Assembly: GCF_002812125.1 (NCBI RefSeq)
Contig: NZ_NPDQ01000003.1
Span: 186,001 to 250,000 of the forward strand
Length of the DNA stretch: 64,000 bases
Direction of reading: 5' to 3'
Source: Leptospira brenneri
GTDB taxonomy: Bacteria > Spirochaetota > Leptospiria > Leptospirales > Leptospiraceae
In this document: positions 42,113-50,067 of the stretch, in pieces
Layout of the letters: each line of letters starts with the position of its first letter
Position numbering within the stretch: the first letter of the stretch is position 1
Translations under genes and position numbers: made by a program
Notes under the pieces: generated by a model
Database searches by the model: none
What the model saw: only the letters and a program-made list of their open reading frames with translations
What the model was told of the DNA's origin: nothing

Positions 42113-42598
42113 TTATTCTGCAAGTATCAATAATGTAGTGAACTGAGAATTTAAAATTTGAAATTTTTGTAAAAACTCTCGAATGGATTCTTCACTAACC
42201 CCACCGCTATAATCAAAATCACTTTCTAGGATGAGTCTACCATCAGTATCAAGATAACTACGAGAGTATCTCATCTTTTGATTCCATCGGTTTGCTAGAT
42301 TGACTTTATTCGCTTTATCAGAGTTAAAGGATGAATAAAATTGAATGGAGGTCTCATTCGAAAACATAAGCCCCACTTTTGAATCTTGGTATCCCAAAAT
42401 CATCAATCTTTCTTCATCGGAAATAATAGAATATCCTAAAGAAACTACAAGTTTTCGAATCATTGACTTATCTACCGTATGGTAAACATTTGCAGACTTG
42501 GCCAAAGGATCCGGTTGTTTTGTTTTTGGTGGCTCCGGAAAGATTTCGAAAAAACTAAAAAAGAAAAGTAAAACAATAATTTTTTTCATTTGGTTCAT
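42113..42598 (-). CDS. Exported YbjN-domain protein
   Basis: A protein of about 161 residues with a signal peptide (MKKIIVLLFFFSFFEIFP) and a YbjN domain. The recognisable segment is SNETSIQFYSSF, ANRWNQKMRYSRSYLDTDG and LILESDFDYSGGVSEESI (about 80-145), matching the family pattern N-WN-R-Y-D-G-L-SD-GG. YbjN proteins are small regulators or chaperone-like scaffolds of the T3SS-chaperone-type fold; an exported one is less common. AAGGA lies nine bases from the ATG at 42598; a TTG at 42604 and an ATG at 42589 are alternatives. Confidence 0.8.
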   Translation of the reverse strand: MNQMKKIIVLLFFFSFFEIFPEPPKTKQPDPLAKSANVYHTVDKSMIRKLVVSLGYSIISDEERLMILGYQDSKVGLMFSNETSIQFYSSFNSDKANKVNLANRWNQKMRYSRSYLDTDGRLILESDFDYSGGVSEESIREFLQKFQILNSQFTTLLILAE

Positions 42599-42771
42599 TG
42601 CCAAAAATCCTTTTAAAAGAAAACCCCACCCAGTTTCCCACCGGAAAGCTAAAGGGAATTTTGTTATTTTTTAATTTGACCAAAGGAAGAGACAATCTCT
42701 TTCTATAAACTTTATTGGAAATTACCCAAAAAATGATCTTTACCGTGAATTCTGGAACACTTAGAACTCAG

Positions 42772-44274
42772 ATGACAAACCGAAGATACAGCCAAATTCT
42801 ATTTCTTCGGAATCTTTGCTGCCTATCCTTTTTTCTGTGGATATCAGTTCTCATCTCATGCAGGCAACCTACCCCGAAATTAACCACAAAATCCTTCACT
42901 CAGAACAAACTATCATCCCTTCAGCAAGAATCTCTGTTTCCTTACCTCTACCAAGGCAAATTAAATATGTTCCATTTTCTTTTTCTGAAAGAGGAAGTCA
43001 ATTTGTTACATTTAGAACGGAAACGAATCAACATTTCCTCTGGTTATGGATCGGCAGTGAAAGCTGCCTACTCCACAATTTCGATAGAATTTTATCCAAA
43101 AGATTACTATGAAAAATACAAAAATGATCCTAATACAATCATTAGCGGCCCAATTATAAATTCAAACTCCGATGATTTCATACTCATTCAAAGACCAAAA
43201 GAAATAGATGCCAAGATTGCCGAATCCCAAAGAAAAAAAAGGAAAGAACTTTCGATTCATTTTTCCTCCTTACATATTGACCAACAAAAATTTGAATCCA
43301 TACTAAATCAAATTTACGAGACAACAAAACAAAATAACCCAAATACGGATCAGAACCTTCTTAAAGAAAATATTATCTTTTCTGCTATCAACGGTTATTT
43401 GGAAGAATTAGACCATTCAACAAAAATCTGGAAATCAAAAACATATTTAACTTCTAGCGAAGCGGAAAAATTCAATGTATTATTCAAAATTTCTCACCAA
43501 ATTTTTAGAGATAAAAAAACGATCCTTTGTCTCAAAGTTAGCAATTTCAATATCTATGAAGACAATACAAACGCAGCAGAAGCAGTAAAAAAAATCATTC
43601 AACATGAATTACACAAAGAAAACAATCAGTTTGCTGGAATACTTTTAGACTTTAGAGAGAATGATGAAGGAATATTAAGTATCAGCAGAAATTTCATTAG
43701 CCTATTTTCTTCAAAACCTGTATTATATTCAAGAGTGGATTCAACAAAGTCAAATTCACAAAGCCCTGCCATAGGATTCGAAAGAATTACAAAACTTCCG
43801 ATAGCAATACTTGTAAACGAAACTACTAAAGGTATAGCAGAACATGTTGCCGGGAGCCTTCGCGAAAATGAAAATGCGCTCATTCTCGGATCCAAGACCT
43901 ATGGAGACGGAAGCATTCAATCACGTTTTTATTTTGAACCTAAAAATGGTTACGAATATAAAATTACCACCTCAAAGATTACCTTAGCATCTGGCTATGA
44001 AATTGAAGGGAATGGAATCATTCCCGACCTTCTGATCGAGGATAACAATCAACCTGAAGGAATTGAAAAGAAAAAAGATTATTGGAATGTTTTAAAAGCG
44101 AAAACAAATCCGAACGATCTAGCAAAAAATTCAAATCCGAATCTCATAGCATTCTTAAAAAAAATAGAAATGGAAAAACCCAAGATAGATGAAACTACCA
44201 CAAAAGATATTTTGTTAGAAAAATCCCTTTATTATTTTCGTCAATATTTAGAAACAAATCCGGAAACACCGTAA
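42772..44274 (+). CDS. Catalytically dead S41-peptidase-like lipoprotein
   Basis: A protein of about 500 residues. Lipoprotein signal ending VLISC (Cys near 30). The C-terminal half is an S41 (C-terminal processing peptidase/TSP) domain: GILLDFREN (about 290), LVNETTKGIAEHVAGSLREN, LILGSKTYGDGSIQSRF and ASGYEIEGNGIIPDLLIE. In active enzymes the middle reads NxxSASASEIVAG..L and GKGSVQ; here the nucleophile Ser is Gly354 and the Lys is Asp379, still 25 residues apart as in CtpA. No PDZ domain is obvious. In-frame ATG at 42733 is an alternative start. First gene of an operon with two ankyrin lipoproteins. Confidence 0.82.
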   Translation: MTNRRYSQILFLRNLCCLSFFLWISVLISCRQPTPKLTTKSFTQNKLSSLQQESLFPYLYQGKLNMFHFLFLKEEVNLLHLERKRINISSGYGSAVKAAYSTISIEFYPKDYYEKYKNDPNTIISGPIINSNSDDFILIQRPKEIDAKIAESQRKKRKELSIHFSSLHIDQQKFESILNQIYETTKQNNPNTDQNLLKENIIFSAINGYLEELDHSTKIWKSKTYLTSSEAEKFNVLFKISHQIFRDKKTILCLKVSNFNIYEDNTNAAEAVKKIIQHELHKENNQFAGILLDFRENDEGILSISRNFISLFSSKPVLYSRVDSTKSNSQSPAIGFERITKLPIAILVNETTKGIAEHVAGSLRENENALILGSKTYGDGSIQSRFYFEPKNGYEYKITTSKITLASGYEIEGNGIIPDLLIEDNNQPEGIEKKKDYWNVLKAKTNPNDLAKNSNPNLIAFLKKIEMEKPKIDETTTKDILLEKSLYYFRQYLETNPETP

Positions 44275-44275
44275 T

Positions 44276-45010
44276 ATGAAACAGAAGTTACTTTTTATCC
44301 TTGTATTGTTTATACTTTTTTTTACCTACCAATGTAATTCGAGAAACCTAAGAATTGCAGCTTCTATAGGTGAAATCAAAAAAGTTAGGATCTATTTAAA
44401 TGAAAAGACTAATACAGAAAATGCAAGTTTTAGCGGAGAAACACCGATCATTCTGGCAGCAAAATTCGGATTTGCAGAAATTGTTAAACTCCTAATCAAA
44501 GCTAACGCCAACATAGAAGCAAAAGACAACGAAGGCAAAACTGCATTATTTTGGGCTATAAAAAACAGATATATAGAAGTTACAAAAATTTTGTTAGAAG
44601 CCAAAGCAGATATAAATACAAGGACTAATCTAAATGTTACCCCTTTAGCCATAGCAAGCACGAATGGAAATCTGGAAATCATTAAACTATTAGTGCAACA
44701 CAATCCCGATCCAAATATTGCAGGTAATTCAGGACTCACCCCTTTAATGTTGTCCTCCCTGAAAGGTTATCTAGAAATCACAAAACTTGTTTTATCACTT
44801 GGTTCCGATGTGAATATGCAGGACAATCAGGGTATGACAGCCATCATGTACGCTGCCAAAAATGGAAGGCATGAAATTTTCAAATTGCTATTGGAAAAAA
44901 ACAGCAATCTGAACTTAAAAGACAAAAATGATCGTACGGTGGAAGACTTTGCCGCAGAATATGGCCAATCAGAAGTAATGATCCTTTTATTAGAACATGG
45001 AGAGAAGTAA
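44276..45010 (+). CDS. Ankyrin-repeat lipoprotein
   Basis: A 244-residue protein: signal MKQKLLFILVLFILFFTYQC with a lipobox-like end (Cys 20), then six to seven ankyrin repeats of 33 residues with the usual consensus (GETPIILAAKFGFAEIVKLL, GKTALFWAIKNRYIEVTKILL, GLTPLMLSSLKGYLEITKLVL, GMTAIMYAAKNGRHEIFKLLL). Ankyrin stacks bind other proteins. Starts one base after the pseudo-S41 gene stop and ends on the base before the second ankyrin gene. Confidence 0.92.
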   Translation: MKQKLLFILVLFILFFTYQCNSRNLRIAASIGEIKKVRIYLNEKTNTENASFSGETPIILAAKFGFAEIVKLLIKANANIEAKDNEGKTALFWAIKNRYIEVTKILLEAKADINTRTNLNVTPLAIASTNGNLEIIKLLVQHNPDPNIAGNSGLTPLMLSSLKGYLEITKLVLSLGSDVNMQDNQGMTAIMYAAKNGRHEIFKLLLEKNSNLNLKDKNDRTVEDFAAEYGQSEVMILLLEHGEK

Positions 45011-46147
45011 GTGAAACTATACCTTCTAGTCGTTTTAAGTTTTTCGCTTTTATATTGTAATACTTATACAGTTAAAGGTGCGATCATCCAAAACAATCAA
45101 AACCTATTCAAACGTTATATCAAAAAAGTAGATGTCAACTGGGAGGATATGAACGGGCATTCCTTTCTTTATGATGCCATCAACCAGGGGAATACGGAAA
45201 TTGTAAACCTTCTCATTGAAAATAAGGTAGACATCCATTCCCAAGACAGAATAGGAAATTCTGCACTCCACCTAGCTTCTTGTTTTGGTCACACAGAAAT
45301 TGTAATCTCTTTAATTAAAGCAGGTGCCTCAGTAAACGAAAGAAATAGTTTCGGTTTTTCTCCCCTAATTTGTGCAGCCCACAACGGTCACACAGAAATT
45401 GTCAAAACCCTACTCCAACATGGTGCCAATATCGATGAAAAAGACAAAGAAGGTTCAAATTCACTTTTATATGCAAGCACCATGGGTCGACCAGAAGTCA
45501 CCAAGATACTGATAGAGAAAAAAGCAAATTTGAATTTATTTGATAAATATACATGGAATGCTTTGACCATTGCAATCGACAAAGACCGGCTAGAAATCGC
45601 AAAACTTTTGATTGATGCAAAAATAGATTTAGAGGCGAAAGATGAAGACGGATTAACTGCATTAATTGATGCATCAAAGAAAAACAAAACAGACTTTATC
45701 CAACTTTTGGTTTCGGGTGGTGCAGACTTGAATACGAAGGATAAAGATGGAATGACCCCTTTGATGTACGCTGCTAAAAAAAATCAAACGCAAGCAATAG
45801 AAATTTTACTGAAAGCCAAAGCCAATCCTGAAATCAAAGATATATATGGAAGAACTGCATTAATCATAGCAACACAAGAAGGGCATTTAGAATCCATAAA
45901 AACCCTACTAAGTTTTTCAATCGATATAAATGCAAAAGATAATTATGGAATGACTGCCCTAATGTATTCAATCTATAAGGATCATAACTCTGCTACAGAG
46001 TATCTGATTGAAACTAATGCTAATTTATTTGCTAGAAATTACAAAGATACATCTGCTTTAGATTTTGCAATTGGCAAAAAAAACGATAAGATTGTGGAAC
46101 TACTTCGAAAAAAAATGGCTCTGCTACAGAAAATGAAACAGAAATAA
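45011..46147 (+). CDS. Ankyrin-repeat lipoprotein
   Basis: A 378-residue protein starting at GTG (45011) directly after the previous stop. Signal MKLYLLVVLSFSLLYC with Cys 16 as lipid site, then about ten ankyrin repeats (GNSALHLASCFGHTEIVISLI, GFSPLICAAHNGHTEIVKTLL, GMTPLMYAAKKNQTQAIEILL, GMTALMYSIYKDHNSATEYLI). It resembles the preceding gene, so the pair probably arose by duplication with repeat gain. Exported ankyrin lipoproteins are unusual compared with cytoplasmic ones. Confidence 0.92.
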   Translation: MKLYLLVVLSFSLLYCNTYTVKGAIIQNNQNLFKRYIKKVDVNWEDMNGHSFLYDAINQGNTEIVNLLIENKVDIHSQDRIGNSALHLASCFGHTEIVISLIKAGASVNERNSFGFSPLICAAHNGHTEIVKTLLQHGANIDEKDKEGSNSLLYASTMGRPEVTKILIEKKANLNLFDKYTWNALTIAIDKDRLEIAKLLIDAKIDLEAKDEDGLTALIDASKKNKTDFIQLLVSGGADLNTKDKDGMTPLMYAAKKNQTQAIEILLKAKANPEIKDIYGRTALIIATQEGHLESIKTLLSFSIDINAKDNYGMTALMYSIYKDHNSATEYLIETNANLFARNYKDTSALDFAIGKKNDKIVELLRKKMALLQKMKQK

Positions 46148-46250
46148 ATTTAATTCCAGATTTTATTGAAAGGATGGGAAAATATCCATACAAAGAAAAC
46201 GTAAATTTCCCTTGCTTCCGAGCTACAAATGACCTTAGAATGAATGGGAT

Positions 46251-46574
46251 ATGGAAGAAAACGAAAGACTCCAATTCATAAAAAACAACTTCTGGAGAAA
46301 AATCAAAGAAGTGGGAAAAAAAATCCCTTTTTTAAAAGATGTGATAGCGATGTATTACTGCCTGCTCGATGAAAATACTTCATTAACAGCCAAAGCATCG
46401 ATTGCCTTGGCCTTGCTCTATTTTATTTCCCCATTGGACGCGATCCCAGATATCATTTTAGGTCTAGGATTTACTGATGATGCAGGAGTCATTGCCACTA
46501 CTTTACTCATCATCAAATCCCAATTAAAACCAGAACACTATACAAAAGCAAACGAGTCCTTATCAGAAAACTAA
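46251..46574 (+). CDS. YkvA/DUF1232 family membrane protein
   Basis: A 107-residue protein with the DUF1232 core KASIALALLYFISPLDAIPDIILGLGFTDDAGVI (about 46-80), in which SPLDxIPDxxxxxGxxDD is the hallmark. One or two short membrane-associated helices are predicted. Function unknown. A strong terminator starts within its stop region. Confidence 0.92.
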   Translation: MEENERLQFIKNNFWRKIKEVGKKIPFLKDVIAMYYCLLDENTSLTAKASIALALLYFISPLDAIPDIILGLGFTDDAGVIATTLLIIKSQLKPEHYTKANESLSEN

Positions 46575-46611
46575 ACTGTCTTATTGTTAAATTTTGGATA
46601 AGACAGTTTTT
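46573..46611 (+). terminator. Rho-independent terminator after the DUF1232 gene
   Basis: Perfect 12-base stem AAACTGTCTTAT (46573-46584) with its complement at 46598-46609, followed by T residues. The stem starts at the stop codon of the gene. Confidence 0.8.
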
Positions 46612-46628
46612 AGAAAATTTAGATTTTA

Positions 46629-46668
46629 CAAAAAAGAGAGTGAAACCTTAAACAAGGATTCACTCTCT
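46629..46668 (-). terminator. Rho-independent terminator of the RND gene
   Basis: On the minus strand AGAGAGTGAA (46659-46668) and its complement (46635-46644) form a perfect 10-base stem followed by six T residues, six bases after the RND stop codon. With the plus-strand terminator at 46573-46611 it insulates the convergent pair. Confidence 0.85.
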
Positions 46669-46674
46669 AAGAAA

Positions 46675-49600
46675 CTAACGGCTTCCAAAAATTCTTGAGA
46701 AAGAAATTTTCGAAAAGATATGTTTAAAGTCTTCTTTGATCCGGTATAACACGGGAACAAAAACCAAAGTTACCCCTGTAGCAAAGAACAAACCCCAACC
46801 AAAAGCAAGAGAAAGCGGTTGCACAAATGGATCAAGTGTTGGTATTCCATAAGCACTTGGCACAAGACCAATCACAGTACTAATTGTAGTCAAAAAGATA
46901 GGACGCAAACGAATCGCACCACCATTGATGATCGCATCTTCTATCGACATTCCTTGCATTCGTAATTCTTCAATAAAAGTGATCAAAATCAAAGTATTGG
47001 CAACGATCGATCCACTGAGAGCTACGATGGCAAGTGTGCTCATAAAACTCAGTGGCATTCCATGAGTCATAAGTGCAAAAAGTACACCTACGATTCCAAA
47101 AGGAATGGAACCTATGATCACTGTTGTGGTTCCCACAGAATTGAAATATACAATAAAGATTCCAAAAATCACAGCCACTGCAAGCAACATAGAAATCCCT
47201 AAGTCACGAAAAGACTTACCTGCATCTTCTTGTTCTCCCCCAAAAATGACTGAATAATTATCTTTTGCATATTTATCCACGTTGACTATATTTTTTAACT
47301 GACGATTCACATACAAAGATGTGATTTTATCCGTATCAACAGATGCCTCTAAGCGCACCACTCGTTGTAAGTCTTGACGGTTGATCATGGAATAATCGCG
47401 GTCTTTGCCAAAATAGGCAACTTGGTTTAATGGAATGAGTCTTCGGTTTCTGTTCTCGACTTTCACCAGATTCAGACTCGCCATAGAATGCCTTTCCTTT
47501 TCAGGAAAACGAACGAGGATATTGATTTTGTCTTCACCTTTACTGATTGTAGAAGCAACCTCACCATTAAATGCAGTACGCACAGATCGTGCTATGTCTC
47601 TGGCACTTACATCGGTTCTACCCGCAATTTCATCTTTTACAAAAAAACGATATTCTTCTTTTCCTAATTCTAAGTCGATGCGGATGTCAGAAACTCCATC
47701 CATCTTTTTTAGTTCTTTGATGTATAAGTCTGCAATTTCTTGGATGACATCAAAGTCAGCTCCTCGGATTTCCAAACTCACCGGTTTCCCAACAGGTGGT
47801 CCTTTGATCTTTGCATTTACATCATAAATCATTTCTTTGGGAAAAATACCCGATACTTTATTTTCCTCAATGTATTCGCGAATTTTCTTTACAAGTGCCC
47901 TTGCATCTTCCCATTCTTTTCTATCAGCCGCAGTCACCAGCTTCATTGTTAGGTGAGATCTATGAACTTCTAAACCGGGTTTTGGATCCGTAATGGGATT
48001 TTCATGAATTCCAATTCGACTTCTTAGGTGGACAAAATCTTGACCAGCCATCTTGGTCACTACTGGCTCCATTTTCTCAATGAGGTTTAGATTTTTTTCC
48101 AGAGTGGTCCCGATAGGCATCCAAATTTTAATTTCGATATCTTCTTCACTTCCCGATGGGAACATCACGAAAGGCAAAAATCTTCCCGCAAGAAATAAGG
48201 TGAAAAAGAAAATAAAAGTAAAAATAGATAAAACAAATACCCTATGTTTTAGAGCAAAAGTCATAGTTCTTTTGTATCCAGAAATCACATAACCAAATGC
48301 ACCTTCTTTTTCCTCAATGGATTCATCTTTCTTTGTCTTACTTTGTAATTTTTTTGGTAAAAATTTATTTAACCAGTTTGGTAAAAATACCAGAGCAAAC
48401 AAAAGGGAACTAGCTAGAGTGACTAGAACCACTGCTGGAATTCCTAAAATAAACTTTCCAATCACCCCACTCATAAACAAAAGAGGGAAAAATGCAGCAG
48501 AAATGACAAGAAAGGATACAAGAAGCGGAACGAGTACATCTTTAAAAGTTTGTAAGATGGCATCTCTTCTCTCTACTCCTTCCTGCATCAATCGGTATGT
48601 GTTTTCTGCCACAACGATTGAGTTATCTACCATCATACCAAGAACCATTACCATTCCAAAGATAGTAATGGTATTGATGGTAAATCCAAATTGTTTTAGG
48701 AAAATAAAAGCGATAAGAAAGATAAAAATGATCGCAACGCTAATCATAATACTTAATCTCATACCCAAAATAAAGATTAGAGATAGTAAAACTAGAACAA
48801 GACCCGTTTCAAAATTTAAGATCAAATCACCTAGTTGGCGACGAACGTCCCTACTTTTATCATCATAAATTTTTGTTTCTACCTCAGGAAAATTTCCCTC
48901 AACCGAAGACACTAAGGTTTTCACAGTATCTGCAGTGGTGATGATATCGGCTTGGTCTGTTTTCCAAACTCGTAAAATAATACTATTTTTACCGTTTAAC
49001 TTTTCATAGGTCTTTTCTTCTTCAAACCCATCCACAACCTTTGCAATGTCTTTGAGAACTGTAGCAAAACCAAATTCGTTTCCAAGCATTGGAACAGAAA
49101 GCATATCCTTAGCTTCTTCAAAGTCTCCTCTTGTTCGAAGGAGGTATTCCGTTCCGTTTACTTTTAATCTACCTGAAGGTATATTGATATTTCGAGAACC
49201 TAGTGCATTCAAAACTGTGTTTAAACCAACTTCCTTAGCGTTTAAGGCTTGAGGACTAACCTCCACAAGGAACTCCCGATTCCGATATCCAATTTTTTCT
49301 ATTTCCGCAATTTCTTTAATTTGAAAAAAACGATCTTCAAAATCTTTGGCTGCATCACGTAACTTCCGATAGTCGGAAATTGAATCATTTGATTCTTCCT
49401 TTAAGGAAAGAGCAAGACTAATCACTTCTTGTTTTTCTGTTGTGATTTCACGTACCTTTGGTTTTTGTGCGTTATCAGGAAGACGAACGGAATCTACGGC
49501 ATCCTTAACATCATCCAATACTTTCTTTGTATTCTTAGTCCCTTCTACGATGAAGATCATGATGACACTGACATTTTCTAAGTTATAACTTCGAATTTTA

Positions 49601-49836
49601 TCAATCTTTGCGACTGCTCTTAATTTTTTTTCGATGGGAATGGCAACCAGTCGTTCAATTTCTTCAGGGGTGGCACCCGGTAACGGAGCTTCAACGACAA
49701 TTTTATCGAGGGCCACATTCGGGAAGGCTTCCCGGTGCATGGAAACCAAACGGGAAAATCCAATCAAAACGAGAAGGACTAAAATGAACTGAACGATAAG
49801 GGTTTTATCGGTGATGAATTTTGCAATGTTTTGCAT
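46675..49836 (-). CDS. RND family efflux transporter (AcrB/HAE-like)
   Basis: A 1053-residue inner-membrane pump with twelve helices in the classic 1+5+1+5 layout and two large periplasmic loops. Conserved features: EAFPNVALDKIVVEAPLPGATPEEIE, MVLGMMVDNSIVVAEN in TM4 and the C-terminal SGSIVANTLILITFIEELR. The TM4 pair that is Asp-Asp in AcrB is Asp-Asn, and the TM10 Lys is absent, as in several other HAE subgroups. No membrane-fusion or outer-membrane partner gene is adjacent. A TetR-type dyad lies about 40 bases upstream. Confidence 0.93.
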   Translation of the reverse strand: MQNIAKFITDKTLIVQFILVLLVLIGFSRLVSMHREAFPNVALDKIVVEAPLPGATPEEIERLVAIPIEKKLRAVAKIDKIRSYNLENVSVIMIFIVEGTKNTKKVLDDVKDAVDSVRLPDNAQKPKVREITTEKQEVISLALSLKEESNDSISDYRKLRDAAKDFEDRFFQIKEIAEIEKIGYRNREFLVEVSPQALNAKEVGLNTVLNALGSRNINIPSGRLKVNGTEYLLRTRGDFEEAKDMLSVPMLGNEFGFATVLKDIAKVVDGFEEEKTYEKLNGKNSIILRVWKTDQADIITTADTVKTLVSSVEGNFPEVETKIYDDKSRDVRRQLGDLILNFETGLVLVLLSLIFILGMRLSIMISVAIIFIFLIAFIFLKQFGFTINTITIFGMVMVLGMMVDNSIVVAENTYRLMQEGVERRDAILQTFKDVLVPLLVSFLVISAAFFPLLFMSGVIGKFILGIPAVVLVTLASSLLFALVFLPNWLNKFLPKKLQSKTKKDESIEEKEGAFGYVISGYKRTMTFALKHRVFVLSIFTFIFFFTLFLAGRFLPFVMFPSGSEEDIEIKIWMPIGTTLEKNLNLIEKMEPVVTKMAGQDFVHLRSRIGIHENPITDPKPGLEVHRSHLTMKLVTAADRKEWEDARALVKKIREYIEENKVSGIFPKEMIYDVNAKIKGPPVGKPVSLEIRGADFDVIQEIADLYIKELKKMDGVSDIRIDLELGKEEYRFFVKDEIAGRTDVSARDIARSVRTAFNGEVASTISKGEDKINILVRFPEKERHSMASLNLVKVENRNRRLIPLNQVAYFGKDRDYSMINRQDLQRVVRLEASVDTDKITSLYVNRQLKNIVNVDKYAKDNYSVIFGGEQEDAGKSFRDLGISMLLAVAVIFGIFIVYFNSVGTTTVIIGSIPFGIVGVLFALMTHGMPLSFMSTLAIVALSGSIVANTLILITFIEELRMQGMSIEDAIINGGAIRLRPIFLTTISTVIGLVPSAYGIPTLDPFVQPLSLAFGWGLFFATGVTLVFVPVLYRIKEDFKHIFSKISFSRIFGSR

Positions 49837-49875
49837 TCGTGAATTCCCAAAAATTAGAATCTAAAACAAAAAAGT

Positions 49876-49889
49876 TGACTAACTGGTCA
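49876..49889. promoter_or_regulatory. TetR-type operator-like dyad upstream of the RND gene
   Basis: TGAC-TAACTG-GTCA, an imperfect palindrome 40 bases upstream of the RND start codon, within a sequence reading TTGACTAACTGGTCAGT. It resembles the sites bound by AcrR/TetR repressors of efflux genes. No such regulator gene is in the window. Confidence 0.45.
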
Positions 49890-50067
49890 GTTTTTAATCC
49901 TGCATGGGAAAAACAACAGATTTTGAGGGAGGAAAGAGGAAAACGAAGAGATATAAAACTAACAAAGCCCTGCCTGAAAGTTTCTTATAAAAACAAACTC
50001 GGGGATTCCGAAGGAGAATAGCCTATAATTTTGGACAATTAGTCCAATCGCCAGCTCGAAGAGTAGA

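Noticed and set aside
44276..46147. Ankyrin-repeat DNA as a tandem repeat or CRISPR-like array
   Set aside because: The 99-base periodicity is that of 33-residue ankyrin repeats with diverged codons; no identical repeats and spacers are present.
48317..48868. 183-codon plus-strand frame inside the RND gene
   Set aside because: Lies antisense to well-conserved RND codons, is Ser/Thr/Arg-rich and has no family features.
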